64,000 nt of DNA from an uncultured Caulobacterales bacterium (GTDB lineage: Bacteria; Pseudomonadota; Alphaproteobacteria; Caulobacterales; Maricaulaceae): assembly GCA_938001915.1 (NCBI GenBank), contig CALLBD010000003.1, positions 40,969 through 104,968 of the forward strand, written 5' to 3'. Of the stretch, positions 14,201 to 20,360 are shown one piece after another. Under the pieces are notes generated by a model. It was not told where the DNA came from and searched no databases. It saw only the letters and a list, made by a program, of their open reading frames with translations. The translations under genes and the position numbers were made by a program. The first letter of the stretch is position 1. Every line of letters starts with the position of its first letter.

Positions 14201-17200
14201 GCGACACGGATTCATCCGCCGTAATGGACGCAAGCGTACCGCCCGCTGGCGTGGCGCTAATCGTCGCTGTATTTGTAATCGCAGCGCCCGCATCAATATC
14301 AGCCTGCGTCACTTGATAAGTCGCCGTGAAATCAACGCTCGCCCCAACCGCAAGCGCGGGAACAACGGCAGGCGTGATGGCGGAGAGCGTTCCCGCCCCA
14401 GAATGAACATCAGAAACCGAAATATCGGATAAGCTAACATTGCCTGTATTGGTGACGCTATAGGTATAGGTCACAATATCGCCAACGCTAAGGTCGCTCG
14501 TGACATCAGCGGTTTTTGTCAGCTCGGCATTTGGCGCAGGGGCCTCAAGGGAAACGGACTCACTATCCGTGGCTGGATTAAGCGTGCCGCCAGCAGGCGT
14601 TGCGTCCGCCGTGGCTATATTCGTAATGGGCGTGCCCGCATCAATATCAGCCTGCGTGATCACATAGGTCGCGGTGAAACTTGTGCTTCCGCCAACCGCT
14701 AGGCTGGCAACATTAGCCGGCGAAATTGCGCTCAATGTTCCCGTACCTGAATGGACATCAGAGATGGTGACATTATTGACAGTGACATTGCCTGTGTTCG
14801 TCACAGCATAGGTATAAGTTACGACATCACCTTCTGACAGATCCGTCGAGATGTCTGCTGTTTTGACGAGCTCTAATTCTGGGTCAAAAGCTTCTGGGGA
14901 GACGCGTTCATCCGCTGTTGCGGGAACATAAGTTCCGCTCGGCGGCGTGGCGCTGGCCGCTGCTGTATTGGTAATATCTCCGCCTGCATCAATATCGGCT
15001 TGCGTGACAACATAGGTAGCGGTGAAAGTCGCGCTCTGGCCAATCGGCAAGCTGGCAACAGAGGCGGGGGTGATGGTAGAGAGCGTGCCGCTCCCCGAAT
15101 GCAAATCGGAAATACTGACATCCGCCAATGTAACATTGCCAGTGTTTTCAGCCGTATAGGTATAGGTGATGACATCGCCAGCCGCGATATCGGTCGTTTG
15201 ATCTGCAACTTTCGTTAATGAAATCTCGGGAGCTGCAGTAATGGGTGTGACGGATTCTGTATCTGAAACGGGCGCAAAATTACCCGCTGAAGGCGCAGCA
15301 TCAGCTGTCGCTTCATTCGTGATCGGAAGGCCCGCATCCACATCTGCTTGGGTCACGACATAGGTCGCCGTGAAATCCTGCGTTGCGCCGGGCGCAAGTG
15401 TCACACTTGCTGGCGTAATGGCGGATAAGGCACCTGTTCCATTATGGACATCCGTGACCGTCACATCATTCATCGTAACATTGCCTGGATTTCGAACCGT
15501 ATAAGTATAGGTTACGGTTTGACCTACCGTCAGGCCAGAGGTGACATCAGCTGTTTTCTCTATCTCAAGCGCAGGGGCCGGATCTGCAAGTGCAACGACT
15601 GCTGTGCCTTGAACAGGACCGAGTGTTCCGCGGCGCGGCGTACTGGCGAGCGAAGCCGTATTGGTAATATCATTAGACGCATCAATATCTGCCTGCGTCA
15701 CCTCATAGGTTGACGTAAAGGTAACAGAAGCGCCTGGCGCAAGCGTCGCAACCGAAGCCGGCGTAATGGCAGATAGCGTACCTGAGCCCGCGTGATTATC
15801 TGAAATTGAGAGCGTATCTAAAGTGACGTTACCCGTGTTAGTGACAAGATAGCTATAGGTGACAATATCGCCTAATTCGAGGTTTGCCGTTACATCCGCC
15901 GTTTTCTCCAGAGTTGCGGCAGGTGTTGGCGCTTCGATTGTTACGGTCTCACTATCCGTTGCAGGTGTGAGGCTCCCGCCAGCAGGCACGCCATCGACTG
16001 TGGCCGTATTGGTAATATCTGTTCCCGCATCAATATCGGCTAGGGTTACCGTATATGTCGCCGTGAATGTCTGAGACGCGCCCGGTGCCAGGGTTACACT
16101 GGCAGGCGTAATAGCAGAGAGCGTGCCTGAGCCGCTGTGAACATCCGAAACGGCCACATTATCGATGCTGACATTGCCTGTATTTTCAACGAGGTAAGTA
16201 TAGGTAATCACATCGCCCACAGCGACATCCGCCGTGTCGGACGCCGTTTTTGCCACTGTGAGGGACGGCGCGGGCGCTTCCAGCGCCACCGTCTCATCAT
16301 CCGTAACAGGTGCATAGGTACCGCTGGCTGGCGTCGCATTGAGCGTTGCTGTGTTTGTAATATCTGTGCCGGCGTCAATGTCAGCCTGCGTAACCGTATA
16401 GGTCGCTGTGAAGGTTTGCGTATCACCTGGCGCAAGGGCCACGCTAGTTGGCGTAATGGCAGACAATGTACCTGAACCGCTATGCACATCGGAAACAGAG
16501 ACGGCGCTCATCGACACATTGCCGGTATTTTCAACCGCATAGCTATAGGTAATGACATCACCGACTTGAACATCCGTTGTGTCGGAGGCTGTTTTTGCCA
16601 TGGTCATGGCAGGGTCGGCAGCCTCTAGCGCTACCGTCTCATCATCCGTGACAGGCGTATAAGTACCGCTGGCTGGCGTCGCGTTGAGCGTTGCTGTGTT
16701 TGTAATATCTGTGCCGGCGTCAATGTCAGCCTGCGTAACCGTATAGGTCGCTGTGAAGGTTTGCGTATCACCTGGCGCAAGATCCACGCTAGCTGGCGTA
16801 ATGGCAGACAATGTGCCTGCGCCGCTATGCACATCGGAAACAGAGACGGCGCTCATCGACACATTGCCGGTATTTTCAACCGCATAGCTATAGGTAATGA
16901 CATCACCGACTTGAACACCCGTCGTGTCGGAGGCTGTTTTTGCCATGGTCAACGCGGGATTAGCGGCTGCAAGGCTGACAGACTCATAAGCCGTAGCAGG
17001 CGTATAGGTTCCGCCGGCGGGCGCCGCATTGGCCGTCGCCGTATTCGTAATAGCTGTCCCCGCATCTATATCGGCTTGGGTGATGGTATAAGTTGCCGTG
17101 AATGTCTGGTCGTCACCGGGGTCAAGACTGACAGTGGCGGGCGTAATGGGAGAAAGCGTTCCCGATCCATTATGTACGTCAAATATGGAGACATTGTTGA

Positions 17201-19454
17201 GCGTAACATTACCCGTATTGGTGAACAGGTAGCTATATGTGATAACGTCACCTGCAACAGCATCGCTCGTTTTAGAGGCTGTCTTCGTCAAGGAAGAATT
17301 CGGGGCGGGGGCAATAACCGCAACCGACTCATCGGCGGTTACAGCTGGCAGGCTGCCGCGGACAGGCGTGGCTGAAAGCGTTGCGGTATTGGTAATCGGT
17401 GTACCCGCGTTCACATCATCTTGGGTGATTGTATATGTGGCAGTAAAGGTCTCACTCGCGCCTGGAACAAGGTCGACGCTCGCGGGCGAGATGGCGGATA
17501 GTGTGCCTGTTCCGAGGTGTACATCCGCTACGGAGACAGAGGTCAGCGCTACGTCGCCCGTATTTGTGACTAAATAACTATAGGTCACGACTTGGCCTGC
17601 AGTCAGGTCAGCGTCGTCGCTGGCTGTCTTTGTTAGGGTTGCGGCCGGTGTAGGCGCGGCGAGGCTGACCGTTTCATCAGCTGTTAGCGGCGCGAGCGTC
17701 CCGCGCGCCGGCGTCGTGCTCAATGTGGCGGTATTATCAATATCCGTGCCCGCATTGAAGTCATCTTGCGTGATAACATAGGTCGCGGTGAAATTTTGTG
17801 TGGCACCCGGAGGGATATCAACATTTGCTGGGGTTATAGCGGAAAGTGTGCCTGTGCCGCCGTGAACATCGGTGACGGATGTATCTGTCAGGGTGACATT
17901 GCCTGTGTTTTGAACACTATATGTATAGGTGACGGTATCGCCTTCAGCTAACGCTGCATCAGGACTCGCAATTTTGGAAAAGACCGCTTCAGGCGTAGGC
18001 ACGCCCATGGCAATCGACTCATCGGCTGTTGGATCCGTAATGGTTCCGCGCATCGGCGTCGAAGTGGCGGTCGCCGTGTTCAAAATGTTCCCGCCGGCAT
18101 CAAAGTCATCTTGGGTAACCACATATGTCGCCGTGAAACTTTGGCTGGCGCCCGGCGCGAGGCTGACAGAAGCCGGCGTCACTGCGGACAAAGTGCCAGA
18201 GCCCCCATGCACGTCATTAATCGCAACATCATCAAGGGTAATATTACCCGTGTTGGTCGCGACATAGGTATATGTGATTGTGTCGCCTTCTTGAACATCA
18301 GTTGTCTTATCGGCTGTCTTTGTCAGCGTCATAGAGTTATCTGCGGTAGGGCCAGGGATAGATAGTGTTCCAGAAACACTCCCTAAAGTGCCTTCACTCG
18401 GCGTCCCCGTAACACTGGCCGTATTCACAAAGATAACATCATCATCGATATTTTGCTGACTGACAATATGCTGCCCCGAACAAATCATAGACTCACCTGG
18501 CGGCGTACCATTTATATTCCCGGGTGAGAGGGTGGTTTGCGGACAGGTGACAGCCCCTGTGATGAATGAGTCATCTACGACGATATTGGTCAGTTGAACC
18601 GACCCAATATTCGTCACTTCAAATTCGTAATTAATGACATCGCCAACGCCCGTGTAGCTGGTCCTGTCAGCTGTTTTGATGATTTCTATCCCTGGCGCGA
18701 CTTCAGGCGTGCCTGTGGCGTCGTCTCCGTCGGTAAAGAACCAGAAATTATCGCCACGAGTCGTACTAGCCCCTGTATCCGTATCCGTGATGAAGGGCGT
18801 TGTCCCCCCGGTAGACAAAATATTGCTAAGCACGTTTCCAGGAAGATCAAACCAGCCCGTACTCGTTTCCGTACTCCCTTGGTTTCGGAAGCAATCTTCC
18901 GTTCCAATCGTGGATGTACCCGCGAAATTGGTCCGCTCAACCGAACCCGGAGCCAAGTCAGAAAGACTTGAAACAGGGAGTCCGTTTACTTCAAATGAGA
19001 CGTCTTGGTAGTCAAAGTTACCCGGACAAGCATCGGCGTCTCGCACGGTTAAGCGCGCATAGCCCTCTGCAATGGAGCCGCCAAAATAAGCGTTACAGCT
19101 CACGCTGCCGCAATTTAGCGTTTGGGTCGGCCCAAGCTGAAAAGTCGGAATACCCTGAAACGCCGTCGGGGTGCCTGTACCGGCGAATCCTCTGAACTGC
19201 GTGGAGGGATTGACGAATTGATAATATATATTGCCGTTCGCACCAACGAGTACAAACATGGTTCCGCCCACAGGGGGATAGGTATTAGGAATAGGACCAT
19301 TGCCGTTTGGCACGGTTTCCGTGAACGTCGTTGCCCAGGCCGTTGGGGCTGCAGCCACGCCCATTAATAACAGGCCTATAGCTGCCGAAACTTTCGCAGT
19401 CCTCTTAAAGAGGCGCTGTGATTTCTTGATAATATTCGCAAATAATCCGGACAT
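2274..19454 (-). CDS. Giant exported repeat protein with C-terminal outer-membrane beta-barrel (5726 aa)
   Basis: The N-terminus has a long signal peptide (KK..RLFKR, hydrophobic core, AWA cleavage near residue 41). After a unique domain to about residue 250 come about 31 tandem immunoglobulin-like units of 108-115 residues. Each opens with a P-x-L-x-x-x-K-T-A pattern, then GDVxTYxYxVxNTGN, and ends near VTQADIDAG and TNTA. This is the DUF11/DUF7507 conserved-repeat pattern. Units 2-13 share SDVHSGxGTLSxITP; units 14-31 (residues about 1755-3710) instead have DDKIxxVxCP and a second Cys. Two or three diverged DUF11 units follow, then an SdrD B-like module (near 4325), an OmpA-like segment (near 4430), and an ~870-residue barrel ending in NLVGKF with terminal Phe. 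It is probably a surface-exposed stalk or adhesin anchored by its own barrel. Function is inferred from architecture; no catalytic motif was seen. Confidence 0.85.
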   Translation of the reverse strand: MSGLFANIIKKSQRLFKRTAKVSAAIGLLLMGVAAAPTAWATTFTETVPNGNGPIPNTYPPVGGTMFVLVGANGNIYYQFVNPSTQFRGFAGTGTPTAFQGIPTFQLGPTQTLNCGSVSCNAYFGGSIAEGYARLTVRDADACPGNFDYQDVSFEVNGLPVSSLSDLAPGSVERTNFAGTSTIGTEDCFRNQGSTETSTGWFDLPGNVLSNILSTGGTTPFITDTDTGASTTRGDNFWFFTDGDDATGTPEVAPGIEIIKTADRTSYTGVGDVINYEFEVTNIGSVQLTNIVVDDSFITGAVTCPQTTLSPGNINGTPPGESMICSGQHIVSQQNIDDDVIFVNTASVTGTPSEGTLGSVSGTLSIPGPTADNSMTLTKTADKTTDVQEGDTITYTYVATNTGNITLDDVAINDVHGGSGTLSAVTPASVSLAPGASQSFTATYVVTQDDFDAGGNILNTATATSTPMRGTITDPTADESIAMGVPTPEAVFSKIASPDAALAEGDTVTYTYSVQNTGNVTLTDTSVTDVHGGTGTLSAITPANVDIPPGATQNFTATYVITQDDFNAGTDIDNTATLSTTPARGTLAPLTADETVSLAAPTPAATLTKTASDDADLTAGQVVTYSYLVTNTGDVALTSVSVADVHLGTGTLSAISPASVDLVPGASETFTATYTITQDDVNAGTPITNTATLSATPVRGSLPAVTADESVAVIAPAPNSSLTKTASKTSDAVAGDVITYSYLFTNTGNVTLNNVSIFDVHNGSGTLSPITPATVSLDPGDDQTFTATYTITQADIDAGTAITNTATANAAPAGGTYTPATAYESVSLAAANPALTMAKTASDTTGVQVGDVITYSYAVENTGNVSMSAVSVSDVHSGAGTLSAITPASVDLAPGDTQTFTATYTVTQADIDAGTDITNTATLNATPASGTYTPVTDDETVALEAADPAMTMAKTASDTTDVQVGDVITYSYAVENTGNVSMSAVSVSDVHSGSGTLSAITPTSVALAPGDTQTFTATYTVTQADIDAGTDITNTATLNATPASGTYAPVTDDETVALEAPAPSLTVAKTASDTADVAVGDVITYTYLVENTGNVSIDNVAVSDVHSGSGTLSAITPASVTLAPGASQTFTATYTVTLADIDAGTDITNTATVDGVPAGGSLTPATDSETVTIEAPTPAATLEKTADVTANLELGDIVTYSYLVTNTGNVTLDTLSISDNHAGSGTLSAITPASVATLAPGASVTFTSTYEVTQADIDASNDITNTASLASTPRRGTLGPVQGTAVVALADPAPALEIEKTADVTSGLTVGQTVTYTYTVRNPGNVTMNDVTVTDVHNGTGALSAITPASVTLAPGATQDFTATYVVTQADVDAGLPITNEATADAAPSAGNFAPVSDTESVTPITAAPEISLTKVADQTTDIAAGDVITYTYTAENTGNVTLADVSISDLHSGSGTLSTITPASVASLPIGQSATFTATYVVTQADIDAGGDITNTAAASATPPSGTYVPATADERVSPEAFDPELELVKTADISTDLSEGDVVTYTYAVTNTGNVTVNNVTISDVHSGTGTLSAISPANVASLAVGGSTSFTATYVITQADIDAGTPITNIATADATPAGGTLNPATDSESVSLEAPAPNAELTKTADVTSDLSVGDIVTYTYSVTNTGNVSLSDISVSDVHSGAGTLSAITPAVVPALAVGASVDFTATYQVTQADIDAGAAITNTATISATPAGGTLASITADESVSPDAPAPELSLAKRALDTGFAAVGDVLAYEFDVENIGNVTISALSVSDDKIATVSCPVTTLAPGAATTCSASYTVSQADLNAGSVTNIASADGTPAGGTLTAPTDTATVDGTQSPMMTLVKTALDTDFAALGDTLDYEYLVTNTGNVEITNIVVTDDKIASVSCPVTSLMPTQTMVCTATYVVTQADLDAGSITNIAQASGTPAGGTLAPAGDTATVDGTQSPALEMVKRALDTDFASVGDVLTYEYDVTNTGNVTLLDPISVSDDKIASVNCPALPAGGLAPSATLTCTGSYSVTQADLDAGEVTNIASATDGTTTSPTDEAIVAATQTPSMTLVKTANETDFTAVGDMLTYDYTVVNTGNVLISDLVVSDDKIPAVTCNVAAVGNGDANLDPGETVVCTGQYAVTQADLDAGSVTNIASADGTPAGGTLTAPEATETVAADQMPLLTLDKASADTRFAAVGDVLSYTYTIVNTGNVLVSDVAVSDDKIATVLCDVAAVGNGDANLDPGETVVCTADYAVTQADLDAGNVLNNATATASPAGGTFTPPTDSVTIAADQQPAMETVKTATNVNFELPGDITTYEYVVTNTGNVTLTDPIVVTDNLISPVNCPALPAGGLAPNAALTCTADYTVTQADLDAGQVTNIASAASGPISSPQTTETIPADQNPALSIVKTALFSDFTATGDIVEYEFAVTNDGNLTLTNDIEVVDDKIGTITCGTANLVPGATQTCRATYTITQADMDAGEIMNQAFAQSGTLVSAPVDVTVGGTRTPSVGFEKRATTADFNSAGDVITYEFDVENTGNVTLTNLSITDDIIAAVSCPQTSLAPAATMVCSASYTVSQADVDAGEVVNNASVGATPPPGLPSVTTADSAVVDSSAAPGLSFEKRAISTDFSEPGDILTYEFDVENTGMITLSNVVVSDALVPSVTCPTATLAPAASMVCSASYVVTQADIDAGDVMNTASVGANLPNGDPVPTVSDTAVVTGVANPELDIFKSALRTSFDTAGDILAYEITVSNIGNVTISNVVVDDPLIPSLSCPTDVLAPNASFVCTGSYTVTQADIDAGQVDNVASADGTPSVGSLDPVSAVRSVTADLNPELTLVKTATTPDFDSVGDTIDYSYEVTNSGNVTLTGTISVSDNKIASVACPVAPSGGLVPGASLTCAATYVVTQADIDAGSVTNIASATDGTTTSPEVDETVNASQMPEMTLVKTATDFTYASPGDLLSYTYDVINSGNITITTAITVTDDLIPSVTCPALPAGGLPPAASLTCTGTYAVTQADIDAGSVTNIARATDGTISSPQDDATVNADQMPSFGFVKTATDINFESPGDITTYEYVVTNDGNTTITAPITVTDNLIPSVNCPALPSGGLLPGGVLTCTATYVVTQSDLDIGSVTNVASASDGTTTSTPDSETIPANGLPALTMRKSSADTSYDAVGDVLSYTFELENTGNLTLTGDTNIIDDKIGTFLCFSGNLAPGQVETCTETYVVTQADIDAGEVTNNAFAENPTTTSPPDAVTINAGQAPELTLLKTALTASYAAVGDTLDYEFVVTNSGNTTVTNPVSVTDSRIPNVMCPPLPTGGLRPAASLTCTGTDTITQADIDAGTVTNTAFATDGTTTSPDETVTVDADRSEGIEIDKVAQSSGFTAVGDVLSYDYILRNTSNFTLTDPITVSDDKIANVICPANPGLVPGATLTCSATYTVTQADIDAGGVTNIASATSGDITSDTDSVEISGSQLPALSIEKSSDNTSIATAGETVVYSYLITNTGNVTFTAPVSVSDDKIADVICPAIPAQGLIPGASLTCSAQYIVLQADIDAGGVTNIASASAELNGETVSSPSDTVTLPAESAPALTVVKTATTASFMIPGDILTYDYVVTNAGNVTLTEPIAISDDKIASVTCPALPAGGIQPGASVTCTAEYAVTQADVDAGQVTNLATASTSFDGSSFTSPEVSETVEANVEPRLEITKTTVSSRQLFGPIYEVQYEIGLENIGNVTLTNVTLEDDLAEAFAPASLFGTPVAESADLTVDTEYDGVSLIELLSGTDSLAVGENGTVQLTARLDITNGGPAQGNTAYGQTNQLSTPLPSNDPVVTPDTPGDVNPAPLSLIDTDGDGAPDNFESAAEDRDGDGIPDSEDYDPTGYFYCEENGAIIPGGSISVTGPAGTNSATGLTNNINIVHDGTDGFFQFYVTEPGLYTVTPTYPDGAEPSTTRLAATDPLDVSTRTDNPAILGASEVGSSGVIADFTEETNSPFYLSFDIEAGDPSVFLNNIPLQSCGVPNVGLTKRAIGEVERLDDGRELVTYEFTVENTGQTSITDIILSDDLSTAFGDQSVSVQNIELVSAPEAFTGLPALNFDGFNSLSLSDGEGTLEPGEAFTMRLDVAVITDSAGEFTNTAVVSAVGPLNTGAVDATDSAVVSLAPISDASFLRVTKTANPRTVQIGDPVLYTISVTNESATTLSGVDIVDRLPEGFAYVPGSSAVTNGAETVELEPNVRSRGVLSWSLNQGETAPLDALQPNETVTVTLNLLAGPNVTFGAHENQAFAENTEDGSRSDIATATVDYIPEPSFDCTPVIGRVYDDVNVNGYPDDGEPGLPGVRLVSVNGDIITTDEYGRYHIPCAVIADSENGSNFLLKADTRTLPLGYAPTTENPRVVRATRGKFVKLNFGAGFRTKLRVDFRMSDFNLDGTGIAVTKVAELQSFLAQNQSAERAVLVFHADDGMSVDAAQARLQIALDVVRELSPDTLDDIAMEALWTGTDCSDCGQVSDHHKRPYGTYSHEGGIAGEMFGSIISDEDIKDNGRRNGTDRQVFGVNATGDVLPITRDEIPDRAEDRRWNRNAGLRNGLNNDGEHADEALESDTRHNSASILGRRDRKNEVDQSPAPGRLQRWLGWGNSTSAYVDAMEIETQGDNLDPVKRLNAHMDIVSEEGQRVLKAATYSNYVAFADKLEIRVFDARRSARGEPLFTMPVTGNVATMTLPEGLPYELQYVLRANAADGAFDQTAPKVLYIGDADFDLTRAEWLERASGTFGQNTLETSNVRVRGGSVKVYGRNVPGEAAVVMGERVRVDADGRFVAEQLLPAGQQSITIEAGSQKLVRSVEVKSKDTFYVAQVEATIGERIGSDETFEEGRVAFYVRSRLNDRWTVTATADTGEAGLGDLVSTLDDKDLNQLLRRLDPDRYYPTYGDNSVIEQDAPTSGRIYARIQRDDDYALWGNYQTNFNDTEFARVNRTLYGAKLHWDENAFTTLGDARTEVTAFVAEGGSRQARDELRGTGGSVYYLRHGDISIGSEQLRVETRDSVSGLVIESRRLQYGTDYDLDFIQGRVILTRPLGSTGDDGRLFRDGSQSGNAQVLVADYEFTPVFGANDNGAIYGVRAKRWFGDHVKLGATYNHADDGGLESDLYEMDLTLQYAAGTYIKGEVARSEGVGVETFTSLDGGFSFAAADRGGLTNVDDVAATAYAIEAAVNFAEVSKHDGNAYLYWRKREAGFAGYSEATNQSVEQIGGGLQLAIGKDLTLNARADISDSELIGTNSFAEASVDYAVNEDIDVSAGLSYNDDARGNEGAALAVRASHKLGKDGELYAFGQVGIVGDNSRTTDRIGAGAEVRLSKTFFGGGEVSTGEDGLGVRASLRRQEEDGDEYYLAYDLPLRAQPTGNFGSLNVGARKRYTDALSVFGEERLQFNDRGLNGLTHAYGVDWNPGNWNFGFSGELGKIDNLDREAIALAAGFGDERFKAGFAAEWRQDENVDTNDTRQTWLLRWTSQYQASEELRLQGKFNRAVSSQTENGDLGPLDFNEAEFTEGSIAAAYRPIWDDRFNLLAKYTYLEDLSPTSQRFGGETLNYRQKSEILSVDTAYDISPKWTLGGKYAHRSGSVTSNRESLDFTKSNADLGILRLDYHVTHQWDAHIEGRYLDIGEGTITRLGGQAGIYRHMNDNAKLGFGVTWGGIEEEYLSALEEEDDIGWYLNLVGKF
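8330..14190 (-). repeat. Class II tandem protein repeats with paired cysteines (about 18 units of ~326 bp)
   Basis: Within the giant gene, about 18 consecutive units carry the pattern SDDKIAxVxCP and a second Cys 14-18 residues later in a TCTATY-like strand. The regular Cys pair suggests one intradomain disulfide per unit after export. The DNA period is about 325-330 bp, and units are diverged at DNA level. Confidence 0.8.
14191..18350 (-). repeat. Class I tandem protein repeats without cysteine (about 12 units of ~330-345 bp)
   Basis: About 12 units share DVHSGxGTLSxITPxxV and TATYxVTQADIDAG. They lack the Cys pair of the class II units. Two neighbouring units near 16270-16960 are almost identical at DNA level with a 345-bp period, pointing to a recent duplication. 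Boundaries are estimated from the translated pattern. Confidence 0.8.
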
Positions 19455-19896
19455 CGGACACGATCCTATTTCTACTAGAACGAGAAACCTTTAGGTAAAT
19501 TGTGAAGCAGGTCTTAAGGGAGGTTGTGTTTTGTGGTTATGAAACAGTTAATCGTTCAGGATGGGTTCAGAAGGATTAAATTAAGCGCGAAGACAGCCTT
19601 TAAATTACTGAAAAATAACGTTTTATATTTTTATTAAGGTTAAGATTTGCCATTTCAAAAGGGTAAGTTTTTAATGAATTTGTCTTGGTGACTTTTAATA
19701 ACCAATCCGTTTCTTTGGTCTCTTCTGGGGTGCTACATAGGTATATTTTTAACACCTGATTTTTGCCTTTTGGCCCGCAGGCGCGAAAACCGTCTATATC
19801 GGATTACACTCACTTTAACGCATTAGTTACGCATCGGCACTTATAAGCAGTCAGGGGTAAGAGGCTGCGGACATCCGCAAAACTTTTGGAATTCTA
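19455..19896. other. Intergenic region between the divergent giant gene and the HxlR gene
   Basis: This 442-bp AT-rich spacer must hold the promoters of both divergent genes. I found no convincing small ORF, RNA gene or strong inverted repeat by eye. Confidence 0.5.
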
Positions 19897-20301
19897 ATGA
19901 AAACCTATCCACCACCCGGCAAAGCCCCTGACATTTTTTACAATGAAGATATCTGTCCTATTAGAAATTTGTTGGGGCAGTTAGGCCGGAAATGGCCGAG
20001 CCTGATTATGAGCCATCTCTCATTTGGCGCACATCGGTTCTCGGAGCTTCGAGGCGCCATTCCGGATATCTCTCAACGTATGTTATCTCAAACATTGAGA
20101 GAATTAGAGCGTGACGGACTTATAGAGCGCCACGTCCAACCCAGCGTTCCGCCGCGGGTTGATTACAGCCTCACCCCGCTCGGTGAGTCATATATCGAGC
20201 CGCTGCAAGCCCTGCTCAGTTGGGGAGCCAAACATCAAGATCGCATCGCGGTTATAAGACGCGCCTATGATGCCGAACAGGATATCAAAGCCGCGGGTTA
20301 G
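19897..20301 (+). CDS. HxlR-family winged-helix transcriptional regulator
   Basis: This 134-residue protein has the HxlR signature in order: CPIRNLLGQLGRKWPSLIM near residue 26, RFSELRGAIPDISQRMLSQ (recognition helix region), LRELERDGLIERH, and the wing YSLTPLGESY. The length and the conserved N-terminal Cys fit HxlR regulators, which bind DNA as dimers and often respond to electrophiles or redox signals through that Cys. It lies 59 bp upstream of cysD in the same direction, so it may regulate or be cotranscribed with sulfate activation genes. That link is inference from position only. Confidence 0.9.
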   Translation: MKTYPPPGKAPDIFYNEDICPIRNLLGQLGRKWPSLIMSHLSFGAHRFSELRGAIPDISQRMLSQTLRELERDGLIERHVQPSVPPRVDYSLTPLGESYIEPLQALLSWGAKHQDRIAVIRRAYDAEQDIKAAG

Positions 20302-20344
20302 GCCGCGCCTAAAAAATGACGGGTCTTGACTTGTCAGAATAATC

Positions 20345-20360
20345 GTGGGAAATATCCCAC
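20345..20360. promoter_or_regulatory. Inverted repeat directly abutting the cysD start
   Basis: GTGGGA-AATA-TCCCAC is a perfect 6-bp inverted repeat whose last base touches the ATG at 20361. It could be an operator for the HxlR regulator or for the HTH-like extension of CysD, or a small hairpin that blocks initiation. No usual Shine-Dalgarno sits between it and this ATG, which also raises doubt about the start. Confidence 0.45.

Noticed and set aside
16137-17375. Long plus-strand open frames of up to 204 codons inside the giant gene
   Set aside because: They are antisense shadows of the repeat-coding minus-strand gene and have the same repeat period; no ribosome sites or domain signatures.
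8330-18350. Regular repeat spacing that could suggest a CRISPR or satellite array
   Set aside because: Units are coding, about 330 bp, and diverged at DNA level; they encode protein domains.
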